Source: Timema cristinae
Lineage: Eukaryota > Arthropoda > Insecta > Phasmatodea > Timematidae
Length of the DNA stretch: 64,000 nt
NCBI GenBank assembly: GCA_039000515.1
Contig: JBCFYV010011172.1
Span: 70,381,941 to 70,445,940 of the forward strand
Direction of reading: 5' to 3'
The notes below the pieces were generated by a model. It ran no database searches. It saw only the letters and a list, made by a program, of their open reading frames with translations, and had not been told where the DNA came from. This document shows, piece after piece, positions 35,127-46,273 of this stretch (its first letter is position 1; every line of letters begins with the position of its first letter). The position numbers and the translations under genes are program-made.

Positions 35127-36415
35127 ACCAAAATAACAAAATAGAAAATGTGATTGATGTTGAACACACAAAAAATCTATTTTCTAAAATGCTCTTTTTA
35201 TAAAAATTGGGCTGTAGTAAGACATTTGGAACATTAAATTTGTAAAGGCAGAGGAAAAAAGTTTATACTAAAAGTAAATCAACACACAAACTAAAGCCTA
35301 TCTTAAAGTGGATACATTAGATTTACAAATACATAGCTGTTATCGCATACCTAGGAGCGACATAACAATTAAAATAAACACATCCAAGTGACATAACTTG
35401 GTGAGCATGATTCTCTTTGAATAGTAATGATGCTTCATAATTAATATGTTTCTGTAAAATAGTCTATTATTTAATTTATGTTCGTTGGTGAAATGTGATG
35501 CTTTTTTTCAAACATGTTTTTATGAACGTGCTTAGGTAAAGTTTGCATTGTCATTGGAGTACGACGGCTGCCCTGCGATTGCGCTCGTTTGTGCAATCAG
35601 ATAATAAACTAGATATTTTCCTCCTAAGATTTTTTATTTATTAATTGCAATAACTGAGTTGTGATTGCCATGGTTAGCTTAGGATTGTACACGAAGTAAC
35701 TTTCAAAATTATGACAGATGGACCAATAAAGTAAGGATGTTATAGCTAAATACGTCAAAGCTCGATTTAGTACATTACGAAATCAAAGAGACCAGAGTAT
35801 TATGAAATATATCAATTTCCAAATTATTTTGACACACATTTTAATCAAATTTCTGTTAAATCTTATTACTGTATTGATTTTTAATGATATTTATTATAAT
35901 TTTAGTTTCAAACATATCCAAACTAAATAATCAGATTTTTTTTTCTCTACTTTAGTAGATAATTTTTATACCAAACACTTAATAACTATAGTTGTGATTG
36001 GGTAAAATTAAGAGTATTTTTTTCATATACTTTGTATTGTCAACAATTTTACTCACTTTACTAAACGCTTTAATGGTGATATAAATATTTATTTTTTAAT
36101 AAAAACTGCAATTATTAATTGTATGAAAATATTGTTATAGTATAGTGAAATAATCTTATACTGAGAGAGTTTTCAGTTTAAATTTTTTAAATATTTATTT
36201 CTATTCCTCTTTACTAAAATAATAAGAGATATTTAATTTTCCATACAGACACGAGAATGTGTTGGACAATTGTAATTGGACAAAACATTATGAGCTTTTT
36301 GTTGTGCAATCCTAACGCGCGTTTAGGGAGATAAGCTTCATTTTCAGACTTGATTTTATTATAAACTGATTTAAAACCGATTTGTTAACTTTCATTGCAC
36401 ATTAATATAAAATAA
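35127..36415. other. P-like element interior, AT-rich
   Basis: Nothing recognised. Confidence 0.5.
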
Positions 36416-36423
36416 TACTGAAA

Positions 36424-36640
36424 CTTAGTACCCTTTCGAGTTATACGCTTATGGGTTAGGATTTGAGAAGGTTAGATATAGAGGACGTGAACCCACATTT
36501 TCGCGGAGGGAGAGTGGAAAACAATTTAGGGAAAACGACCCCAGTTCAACTGAGCGAGATTCTAACCTAGGTCTCCCCGTCCTCGGCAGTCTAGCTCAAC
36601 ATGAAACTAGTGCGTTAGCTAACTATGCCACCAAGGTGGG
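36424..36640 (-). repeat. tRNA-derived SINE
   Basis: The reverse complement has ccaccttggtggcatagtta, cgaggacggggagacctagg, and the ctccctccgcgaaaatgtgg middle. The tail region is partly lost (aactcgaaagggtactaagt). Confidence 0.8.
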
Positions 36641-36879
36641 CATTAGTATAAGATAATGGTGAATATAATCATTCCAGTGTTTAAAATAAGGGGGTTTTAC
36701 CGATACCAAATATATACTTAGGAAACTCTTTCCATTGTACGTTCCATGCTTTTAACTTTTTATTTTAGTTAATAAAGTAGCATATCACTTATGTACTTTG
36801 TTTATATTAATTTGACAACATGTAAAAATAAATGCAACCTTTACAACTTAAGTATTTAATTTTAATTACTGATATATTT

Positions 36880-37090
36880 TTTGTGCTATGTCTTACTTCC
36901 TACTACAGCTATCCGCGTATTTACTCCTAAGGATAAAGAATGAGGAAGGTAAAACGTTTGGGAAATGTGCCCGTATTTGCGTTGAAGGAGAATTATAAGC
37001 ATATTAGGAAAAAACACTCTCAGTACACTCCATCGGGATTCGAACACTGATACCCTAGTTATTTGCAGTCCAGTCTAACAAAGAAGGGAA
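36880..37090 (-). repeat. Diverged SINE relic
   Basis: The reverse complement carries a cagtgttcgaatcccgatgg B box, a tccttcaacgcaaatacggg middle and a decayed tail. Confidence 0.55.
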
Positions 37091-37449
37091 TCCTAAAGAA
37101 TGGTGACCGCAGAAGCTGGTCACAAAATATTTAATAATTCATTTACAAGTGCATTTCCAAGACTAGTGTCTCTTACGTTTAAACTGTAGAAGTACTGGCA
37201 TTGTATATTTGAGTCAAACACTCAATTGTTTGAAAAGTTTCGGTCAATGAAAGGGGGGTGAGGCGGGGCTAAGGGACTACCGCTACCTGGACTATTGTAC
37301 TCGGAGAGACAGCAATTCTTAGCTTGTCTTTCTCACGAGGAACATTTTGCTATAGAGAGTTGTTTTAAAGAATTCTCACTTGGAAGCGCTGTTATCACTG
37401 GGTATTTTAAGTTCTACCTGACTCGAGGAGCGCAACAAATCTCCCGTAA
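37091..37449. other. P-like element right subterminal region
   Basis: GC rises toward the terminus. The 103-codon + frame starting at 37,295 runs across the transposon/Harbinger junction at 37,479, so it is not a gene. Confidence 0.6.
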
Positions 37450-38002
37450 GGCTGTGTATCTGTTATTTCTTTGTCTGTGGACTAGGCCAACTTCCCTGGA
37501 GTTTCATATCGAAGAGGCTGCACCCACATACCTGTCCAGAGCCCCGGGGGTCCATCTGAGAGTCTGGGCTTCACCACATGGACTATTACAGTTGGAACCT
37601 TATTAAAATCATTGTGGCGGGCGAATCAAAACATCGGTAATGTTACTATATATAGCTGGTTTCATGTTCCGTTAGAAACAGACTTCTTGTATCAACACAG
37701 TACCAAATGTGGACATCCATTATCTTGACCTTACAGACCTCTAATGAAATGGAGAATGGTGGAAGCTAGCAGGTTATCACTGCTCATTTTGATGCTAAAT
37801 GTATGTCCCAAGGAGAGAGAGGAAACTATTATTTTCGTTCTACTCAGCAGAGTAGATTTTTAATCCCTTTATGCTAAGGTGGATGTATTGTTACGTAAAT
37901 TCAACTCTAAATTCTTACATTTTAAACTTACTAATAAGAAATCCACACACAATTAGTTGTACGATCTTTATCACCGATCATATACACAATCTTGTCGATT
38001 TA

Positions 38003-38236
38003 GCACTGTCGTACTATCTGGTCAGGTTATATGCATACATACTGATCACACTGTTTCTGGGATGAGGAAGTTTGGATTAAATAGTGTATACACATTTGCA
38101 AGGAAAAAGGAAAAAACCATTTACAAAAGACCACCCTCGTTAGACTTGCCTGGGATTCAAACCATGATCTCCCTATCTTCAGCAGTCTAGTTTTTTTGTG
38201 AGTTTGATATTTTAGACCATGTGGCCACAAAAGTGA
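38003..38236 (-). repeat. Diverged SINE inside Harbinger copy 2
   Basis: Mirror of the copy at 23,784-24,017, inherited with the Harbinger element. Confidence 0.75.
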
Positions 38237-38607
38237 ATTATTTATTTTAATGTTTATACTTGTACAATATCAAGACACAAACTTTACACAGACTGTACTG
38301 GCGGGCCATGATACACTCTGTGTCAAGCATGACGAAACATAATACAAACTGCTCTGACACTGATCGTTAGAGAGAACATAATATCATGTTTATATTATAA
38401 ATATTGTGTGTTAAAAACCATGATGATTGTGGTCCTTGCCAGCGAGGGCTAATAAATAATTTTGAAATCGACTATTTTAATTTTCTTTTACTGTTACTGG
38501 AGTTGTAAACCTGGATGTTTTCCTGCCTCAGATTACAGGTACTGTAACCAAGCACGTTGACACCAAAGTACCATAGTAATAATAATAATGTATTAGAGAT
38601 TTTTTTT

Positions 38608-38862
38608 AGCACTACATCTTACTACCCATTCGGGTTGTACGCCTAAATACTAATTACACTAGGTAATGTGTTGGGAATATGAAAGGTTGAATTTAGAGGA
38701 AGTGAACCCACACTTGTGTGGAGGGAGAGTGAAAAACTATTTAGGAAAATTCACCTCAGTTCACTCGACCGAGATTCGAACCTCAACTCTTCCTATCCTC
38801 TGTGGTCTAGCTCAACACAAAAGTAGCGTGTTAGCCAACTACACCACCGAGGTGGGTTTAGT
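38608..38862 (-). repeat. tRNA-derived SINE inside Harbinger copy 2
   Basis: Mirror of 23,157-23,410. The short + frame across it has an identical twin in copy 1 and is not a gene. Confidence 0.88.
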
Positions 38863-40417
38863 GTTGATCATGTTATATGATTTGTAACACATTTAGTGAA
38901 TATGTTGTATGCAATATTGTTGAAGTTCAATTCAATATAATAGAAACTTAAACAAACCAAAATAATTTGGCCTTATACACTATTAAATTCCCACTTACTT
39001 TAATACTTACCAGGCAAATATTGGAAGGCCTGATGATTCAAATAACATTTATTTAGAAAAGCTCCTGGCTGCATCTCGTTATGCATTTATTTTATTGATA
39101 AAAATCGGTATAATATATTATTTAATAATGCTAAGTTCAGAGAAAGTGATTGACATTTCATAAAATATTTTTGATGTATTTAATTAAACTTATCTATGAC
39201 ATAATTGGACAGATTCTCCAGACAAAATTACAATTTATATAATATAACTCTAATAACTATAATATAACTCGTCCCTTTTTATGTTTCTATCTACCTTTTC
39301 TTTACCTTCTTCCAAATATAATCTATTTAATATAATATTAAAAATAATTTCTGAGTGTTGTTTGCGAGCCTATATTATTAAGACAAACTACTGGATATAT
39401 CTTCGGCTTGTGGTGCAAACAGATGCTCAAATTTGGACCTTGGGATGAAAAATAATAAACCACCCTGCTAAGGAATGGAAATAATTATAATCATTTTTTC
39501 ACAGTCAGTTTATTTTAAAAGATAAACACTAGAGATTGGCCAGACAAAAAAAATATATATAAATTGTCAAAATTTAATTTGCAATGCTGAATTAAGATAC
39601 CTGCAGTCCTTAGCAACAACATAAGTGGTTAACGTAAAAACAGGAAATCAAGTACCCCAGAGACCCTCCAGAGTGGAAGTGAAAAGTTCCCTAATCACTT
39701 TAAAACATAAGAATGTAGATATATTTACATTTTATAGGTTAATGCAGGGTGAACGGTCTCGACACAATGGATATTGGAAATTGTAATTTTACTACACATC
39801 ACTTGAAAATAACCCTAATATGAATAATGTTTTTAACAAATGGGAAAATGTTTGGTGGTTTTATAAATTCTATAGCCGAAACATCTAGGCTCAATTCCTT
39901 AGTCCTATAATTTTATGTTTCATAATTTGAGACATAATAGCAAGTTAAATGTATAAAATATTAATAAACAGTAATTTACTATGTAAAATTAATATAAACT
40001 ACCTAGCTATAACATGTCTATATAAAGATATAAAGGTTAGTTATCAATCGGAACATTAAACATAGTAAACATAAGTGTTAAAAAAAATTGAATATGATGT
40101 TTTTGTTTATAGGCATGCTTTCTTGGTAAAAAAAAAATAATCAGGTTACAATATTTATTATTCAAGAGAAATAGATCCATCACAAAAATGTCAAAAGTAA
40201 TCAACAAAGATTCCTAACCTTAGGTCTAACTACGGAGCAACAACCTAATGTTCATCTATCAGAGCTCACTCTAAATTAAACACTTTCTAGTTCATCAAAA
40301 AGAAAATTGATTCACTTGAATGCAGATATAAAGATAATAATAGTGTTAACAATAAATGTGGAAATATTATAATTGTTTTGAATGTTTTGTCAACTATTTT
40401 ACATATAATAGTCAAAT

Positions 40418-42440
40418 TTAAAGGTCTGGGGTCCCCAAGAGGGATGCAGGTGATGTGAAAAGGCTGACCGAGACTTGAAGCACTGGTGTAAGAAATGGCA
40501 GCGACAAACTGACACTGCTTGTAGTTGGGAAATCTGAAAAATAAAGGATAGTATGAACAAAACAAGCATAGCTAGTATGTTTAAATGGGGAGGTTTTATT
40601 AAATTTTAGATGTTATTAAAACAGCTTTCATAAGTCAGATGTCAAGTCATGTGACCTTCAGCTGCTACTTCCAATAATATCAAAGAATAACTCTAATAAA
40701 TTAACATTATTACCATTGTATATTGCACAGATAAATGTTTCAATGGCTTGTTTTCTGCAAGTCCTTTTTACTAGAATACTAAATTAGGGTGTCAATGCAC
40801 ATAATCATCAAATTGCTTTTAATTAAAACCATTTAGATTACATTTTCAAATAAGCTTTTGAAAATGTAATTTAACATTCAAAGCATTGCAGGTCAACAGA
40901 TGCAAGTTTGATTGATATTGCACATTATAATTTGTAAACACATACCTACATCTTAAACCTAACACTCACTATAAGGGCACATATGTTATGTACGATAACT
41001 AAAACAAGATTCAAAGGACAGGCCTAACTTATCGACAAGTGTGCATTATTTGCTCTTAAAGACTCCATCCACCAATACTAGACATGTCCATTCAGATTAA
41101 AGTCAACAAAGTCGTTTTTCAGGAGTTAGCATGTTTATGACAATCATGTAATTAATTTTGTAAACAATTGTTAATTTTCTGTATACTATCATGAAACTTA
41201 CACCTATTTTGTATGTATATCAATATTTTGTTTATTAAAAAGTAAATAGTAGGCCTACCCTTCTCAGTCCAAATTATATCTATGAATATAAATAAACTTA
41301 TAAAATCTGTTTCTGTGTGTGCATCTCTCTGTAAATATGAACCTTATAGTTGTAATATCTCACATAGCCTACCTGTTGTATCGAGATACTCCATAATGGT
41401 ATTGACAGCAACGGTGTAACCTGTAGACCTCAGAGCAGCAGTTATGGGGGGGGGGGGCTACCACCTCGACCTTGGGACATGATGGCTTGTGAGAATTGTA
41501 GGGCCCTCGTCCAGTGCTCATCAGTTCCACTGTCTCTTCAACTAGTTGCCTCTTCCTTCTTGATTTGACAATGTCCCAATGTTTGTGCAGGTGAACCAGA
41601 GTTCTAAAATGATTCACAATATGATATAAACACAGTTCCAACTAGGTCAACTTGAGGTGTCTTTGTTATCAAACAAGAAAAGATTACTAATGGTTATTAT
41701 AAATTATTATAAAGGCTTATATTAATGAAAGTTCCCACTATACAGCTGGCTATATTAATATACTGGTTCTAATAATCAGTGAAGCATTTTATGAAATTTG
41801 TTGTCTCTATAAACTTCAAGGTAATACTGTATATTTGTATGTTGTAATATTTTTCTATTTATGAGGATGACATTGTTAGTTTAGTTACTATGTTTACTTT
41901 GTGACTAGGCCTAGACCTTGTACAAAAATATTATATTGAAGGTTAACTAGCCTAAGATAGTACTGGTCTAAAGTGCTAAATCAGGCCTACTAAGACCTAC
42001 CAGTAGACAAAATACATAAAGTTAGGAGTAAAGATTAGGTTAGTTCAATAATATATAAATTCCACTCGTTCTTAGAATTTCAAAACTTTTGTTCCGACTT
42101 ATACTATGCAAAAATAAACGCTAGGCCTACAGAGAAAGGGAATAAAAGTTATCAACGCTAGGGCCTACGCAAATTAATAGCATAGGCCTAAATATAATTT
42201 TTTGTTACGTTGACGTTTGTGTTTACCATCAATAAGAAACACGTTTAAAGATTTTACTTTACTTGTGTTTATTTCTATAGACGATCCAATTACTCGAACA
42301 ATATACGTGATTTTATATAAAGTATTAAAGTGAAAATAATATAAGATAAAAATAAACTCACCTTTTGGAGGTTACTGGAAGATTTAAAATTCTATTAATT
42401 TGTTCCCACGCTTTCTTCTTGGCTGCGATGGTCCTAACAT
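40418..42440 (-). pseudogene. Myb/SANT partner gene, copy 2, frameshifted
   Basis: Same three exons as copy 1: exon 1 ends at 42,362, exon 2 is 41,373-41,603, and exon 3 is 40,418-40,533. Splice sites are conserved. Exon 2 is 231 bp instead of 227 because a C-run has grown from 8 to 12. This shifts the frame after VEVVAPP, so the C-terminus is scrambled, while the trihelix region (VHLHKHWDIVKSRRKR) is intact. The change would be inactivating, or at least C-terminally altering, and distinguishes the two copies. Confidence 0.72.
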
Positions 42441-42785
42441 AATACTTTTTTCATTTGACAGTTGGAAACTACCTATTTAATTTTAATTAATACCATTTCT
42501 CTTTCTCACTTCACCACACGCTCTTAATTACTTACGATGTGTTTATCAACAAGAAGACATATTTAAGCAGGTTATCAAACTTTACAAGCAAAATCGACAC
42601 TTTAGAAGGCGGTGGATCTAGTGAATTTTATTTCCCCTGGAGATGTGGTACTTCTGTGTAATATTTCATCACGTGACCTTGAGTAACTCAAGCCAGACGT
42701 TCTAGCACGACACGGATTCCTTCCTCAAGAGTAACTGACTCCGCCTTTACTCCTACTCCAACATCGTTCTCGCATACCGGCCATA

Positions 42786-42904
42786 GTGCCCTTCAGGTGC
42801 ACTGAGGGAGATTTTTCCTAAATTGACTCTCCACCCTCCCTTCACACAATTGCTGGTATATTCCTCTAAATTCAACCCTTCTTCATCCTTAGCATGTTAA
42901 CGCA
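42786..42904 (+). repeat. SINE middle fragment, interrupted
   Basis: ttcaggtgcactgagggaga to cagttag is the SINE body without head or tail. It is cut on the left by the Harbinger terminus and on the right by the next SINE. Confidence 0.7.
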
Positions 42905-43112
42905 GTTAGCTCACTGGCCGCATGATCTAAGGCGTCACTCTCGCAATAGGATAGAATGCTGATGGTGGGGAGATCGGGGTTCAATCCCAGTCGAATACAC
43001 ATGGTTTTCCACTCTCTTTCGCCCTCTCTTCATACAAATGCTGGTACACTTCATTTAAATTCAACCTTCCTCATATCTGTAACCCGAACAGGTAGTGAGA
43101 CGTGGTGACGAA
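42905..43112 (+). repeat. tRNA-derived SINE
   Basis: The head ctggccgcatgatctaaggc, the B box cggggttcaatcccagtcga, a body with a short deletion, and the tail AACCCGAACAGGTAGTGAGA. It inserted into the preceding SINE fragment. Confidence 0.82.
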
Positions 43113-43416
43113 ATAAAATGTTGGTTGGGAGAGTAATTATTGTATCTGTTGCGAGTTTAATGTTTTTGTGTGTCACTTGCTTATATCATTCGCCTTAGAA
43201 CGTGCATGTTAAGCATTTATAGTCATTATATTATTATTGCACGTTTGAGCTACATAATTCGTAGCCTCGTTTGTGGAAATATTATCCAGTACTGATGTAC
43301 TGTTTTTTACCCAGGGGACGCCCGAATGTACTAATCGTACATCCTTTAGATGGAAGCTCTTTCCATGTATCAATGGGATGAGGCTGATAGTGATAGTGAG
43401 TATGAGGCTGATAGTG

Positions 43417-43632
43417 ACCGCGTCTTGCCACTCGTTCGGACTATACGCCTATGTACTAATTACATTAATGAGTTAGGGATTAGTAAGTTTGAATTTAGAG
43501 GAAGTGTACTCGCATTTACACAGAAGTAGAGTGGAAAACCATCCTTATTACACCCGACCATGATCTAGCCTGGTCTCCCCATCATCGAGTCAAGTCTATT
43601 GACGCCTTAGACCATGCGGCCACTGAGGCAAA
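43417..43632 (-). repeat. tRNA-derived SINE
   Basis: The reverse complement has gcctcagtggccgcatggtc, the gatggggagaccaggctaga region, and the shared tail (agtccgaacgagtggcaaga). Confidence 0.8.
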
Positions 43633-43659
43633 TAGTAAGTAATACAATTCGTGAGTATG

Positions 43660-43830
43660 AGGGTGATAGTTAAGCATGAGGATGTGGAACCAGTGGAAAC
43701 TCTTAAACCTAACTAACCAAACCCTGGTGACCATTGGGGTATTTCCTCTTTCGGGAAAAATACCCAAGGTACCAGCCGGGAATCAAACCCAGGACCCCTA
43801 AGCTCGTAGGCATGTGCGTTGACCAATTAG
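43660..43830 (-). repeat. SINE, third head type
   Basis: The reverse complement begins with a tRNA-like head (tggtcaacgcacatgcctac, then gggtttgattcccggctggt) and continues taccttgggtatttttcccg..accagggtttggttagttag. It pairs with the + copy at 7795-7990. Confidence 0.65.
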
Positions 43831-44275
43831 TATTTTTAGTCATATAAACAATAAAACACATACAATTATTTTGGATCAATTATGTATTTGACAATTTATT
43901 TTGAAATATATATTTATTTTACCAAATTTTAATTTATGATGTGTGTTTTACATGATTTGAAATTCCTCCAGCTTGTTTTCCGTATTTTACAATTAATATA
44001 GTATTTATAAGTAAATTTTAACATTTCAACACAAATCACACGTCAATTAAAATATTTTAGGCCGAAAGATTTTGTTAAAAAGTGTTCTTGAATTAAAGTA
44101 AAATAAATTTGTATTTGATATTTTAGTACAATATGCTCTCTTTCGAAGCCGTAACTTGGACCATGTCTTCTTTCACGTCCGGAAAAAGATTACCTTAGTG
44201 AGTGAGAAATTGATGCAAATAATAAAAACATCAAAAGATTTATCTTGGATTTATAAATAGAATACGTCCACGTTA
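43831..44275. other. AT-rich, no supported feature
   Basis: Nothing recognised. Confidence 0.5.
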
Positions 44276-44280
44276 AGTCC

Positions 44281-44405
44281 GCCGCACATTGGACGTAGGG
44301 TAGGTGCAGCATAGGGGGAGGCGAGGAAGAGGAAAATCTGTAATACATGTGTTCTTGTGGGTTACCGCACATTGGACAGAGCGCAGGTGCAGTGTAGGGA
44401 TAACT
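44281..44405. repeat. Direct repeat of a cgcacattggac block
   Basis: cgcacattggacgtagggta and cgcacattggacagagcgca are about 85 bp apart, each followed by ggtgcag and an ataggg-like stretch. They lie just upstream of the MADF start codon. They could be a promoter-proximal duplication or a terminal repeat of a second Harbinger-type element. Confidence 0.5.
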
Positions 44406-44477
44406 CTTTCACGCCTCTCTCTGGTTGTAGTAGACTTATAGTTTTCCTGTGTCCTCTGCGCCTGTCACTTAGTTTTT

Positions 44478-44860
44478 ATGTATTGTGATGGAACATCTTA
44501 TTCAATTATTCAAGACCATACAGTATTATATGAAACAAGCAATCCAGACTACGTGAGGACAAAGCTGAAAATTGAACTATGGGAAAAGATAGCTACTGAA
44601 CTGAATTACTCGAACGGTAAGTGTAATATTCTAGATTTTTGTAGTTAGTGAAATTAATCTACAGTAGTTTGTATAACCCATTAAAAGAATTAGTTGTTAC
44701 TAGACACTGCGCATAAAGTAAATTACAATTTTAGTCTTTTTCCTTTTTTTACTAAGAGAGTAGAGTAAAATTAAATTATTTAATTCAGATTCTGACTTGG
44801 AATCCAAATATATCACAAGTTCCTCTCATTCACACGCGATACCACGTATTGTACCACTGG
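44478..44860 (+). CDS. MADF-domain protein, 5' exons, disrupted by a retrotransposon
   Basis: Exon 1 (44,478-44,616) opens with ATG and encodes IIQDHTVLYETSNPDYVRT, then KIELWEKIATEL. This is the first half of a MADF domain (li..V..hp.LYd.s.pdY.n...k..lWe.IA.el). The donor aacg/gtaagt fits, and an acceptor taattcag/at at 44,788 restores the frame (G+AT = Asp). Exon 2 then continues DSDLESKYITSSSHSHAIP until the R1-like element begins near 44,860. The second half of the MADF domain was not found before that point. MADF proteins are DNA-binding regulators, and some accompany Harbinger transposases. No lesion is visible in exon 1. Confidence 0.6.
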
Positions 44861-46184
44861 ACAGAGATGGAGGGGATTGAGGACATCGATGGAAGGGCGA
44901 GGACCTTGACGCAGGTTATAAGATCCGCCTGAGACCGTTCGATCCCGAGGACGAGGAGGTTAGTTCGGAGCTGACTAGGAAGAGGAAGGAGGTCACTCGG
45001 GCCAGACGGAGGAGAAGGCAGGACGCGGAGGCCGGACGCACTTACGCAAGGGTCAGGAACGTCTACGTGTGGGCGGTGAGAAGATCCAAGGAGGCAAGTT
45101 GGAGAGGGTTTGTCTCCAGTACAGGTAACCAAGACCCATGGGGCTTGGTTTACAAGCTCGCCATGGGTAAGGCACGACAGGCGCAGGTCATGGCTGGGCT
45201 AAGAGTTGACGGTCTTGCTACAGATGATGCTGCGGATACTGCGAGGGCGGTGCTGAAGATTATTGTTCCCGCCAGGGACACTGAGAGACATCGAGCCCTG
45301 AGAGCGGAGGCGACGGAGGACTACGCCGGAGTGGACGTTCCTCTCTTCAACAGAGAGGAGCTACACGACGCGGTCCGAATCTGCCGTAACAAGAAAGTCT
45401 CTGGTTTGGATCTCCTGATGGTGGAGATAGTGAAGAAGTCCTAGAGCTACATCTCCGAATACCTACTGGCGATAGCCAACCAGATGATGCTGGAGGCCCG
45501 TTTCCCCGACCCGTGGAAGGCAGGAGAGCTGAGGATTCTGTTGAAGTCACAAGATCGGGACCCTACGGATCCGAAGTCTTACCGACCGCTGACTTTGCTC
45601 AACGTACTCGGTAAGGTGATGGAGAAGCTGCTAGCTTAGAGGGTCTGGTACTATATACAGGTATATGATGTGCTTGATGATCGGCAGTATGGGTTTCGTC
45701 CGGAAGAGGAACAGTGGATGCTTTGGAGAGGGTCCTTCGCGACGTCTCCGAGAGCGACTGCCAATACGGGCTGGCCATCTACTTGGACATCTCGGGAACT
45801 AGGCTGTTCTTGGATCAGATGGAGTCCGTGAAGGTCCTGACTCAGGTCTGCCCCCAGGGGTCTCTTTGGCTTTAAATTCAAGATACGGAGGTGGTCCATC
45901 AGAAGGGCCGGGGTGGGTACCTCTACGAGGTCCCCGCTGGGCAACGTAGGGTTAAGACTTAGTGTCGATCCCTACAGCTGAATCCCACCTCCCCCACGTG
46001 GTGAGCACCTACTGCAGGGGGTCATCCTACCCTCGGATACGGGTGAATTCGTATACGAGGGGTTCTCCCATGCTCGTTGTAGCGTTACTTGCCCCTTGAA
46101 ACCGTGGTTGCACTGCGAAAAGTCTCTGACTTATATGCGGCTTTGCAGAAAGAGGTCCCAATTGGGCGATAGAGGGAGTCCTTT
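44860..46184 (+). pseudogene. R1-clade non-LTR retrotransposon, 5'-truncated and decayed
   Basis: GC-rich coding relic, sharply different from its AT-rich surroundings. The frame runs from about 44,911 through VWAVRRSKEASWRGFVSSTG and NQDPWGLVYKLAMGKARQ (the R1 linker before RT). It continues through VRICRNKKVSGLDLLMVEIV, a TAG at 45,442, then LEARFPDPWKAGELRILLKS and DPKSYRPLTLLNVLGKVMEK, a second TAG, and YGFRPE with frameshifts. These are RT motifs 0-2 of R1 elements. After a QVCPQGS block the rest of RT is gone, and a non-coding 3' region leads straight into 28S rRNA sequence. The EN domain is absent (5' truncation). Confidence 0.8.
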
Positions 46185-46273
46185 CTATCCCTCTCTACTT
46201 TCTAGCGAAACCACTGCCAAGGAAACGGGCTTGGGAAAATTAGCGGGGAAAGAAGATCCTGTTGAGCTTGATA
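46185..46273 (+). rRNA. 28S rRNA fragment fused to the R1 3' end
   Basis: ctatccctctctactttcta then gcgaaaccactgccaaggaa, acgggcttgg, tagcggggaaagaagatcct and gttgagcttg is the conserved 28S segment immediately downstream of the R1 insertion site, with scattered substitutions. It is about 89 bp long and then stops. It is a pseudogene fragment, not a functional rRNA gene. Confidence 0.88.

Larger units (their letters stand above)
28182..37479. mobile_element. P-element-like DNA transposon, 9.3 kb, nested in Harbinger copy 2
   Basis: Perfect 30-bp terminal inverted repeats at 28,182-28,211 and 37,450-37,479, beginning cacagacaaagaaataacag. Weaker subterminal similarity follows (gttgcactcc / gttgcgctcc). 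They are flanked by an 8-bp duplication gactaggc at 28,174-28,181 and 37,480-37,487. Harbinger copy 1 has the uninterrupted site near 24,527-24,540. An 8-bp TSD fits P, hAT or Merlin. A P assignment is favoured by the CA...GAAATAAC-like TIR and by the coding relic at 29,591. The interior is mostly AT-rich with nested repeats and no intact transposase. Confidence 0.85.
26979..42784 (-). mobile_element. PIF/Harbinger transposon, copy 2, inverted and interrupted
   Basis: The left terminus ggcccgtatgcaagaacga and the right terminus (reverse complement ggccggtatgcgagaacga) match copy 1 in opposite orientation. 26,979-28,181 is the reverse complement of about 24,545-25,778, and 37,488-42,784 of 19,158-24,545. 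Between them lies the 9.3-kb P-like insertion. Each copy has its own termini and different flanks, so these look like two transposition events, not one palindromic duplication. Immediate flanks are ttatat and atagtg, with no clean TSD. Confidence 0.87.

Noticed and set aside
37295..37606. 103-codon + frame as a gene
   Set aside because: It crosses the border between the P-like transposon (ends 37,479) and Harbinger DNA, so it is a chance fusion.
26982..42784. A single palindromic inverted duplication explaining both Harbinger copies
   Set aside because: Each copy has its own terminal repeats and the flanking sequences are unrelated, so two insertions fit better.
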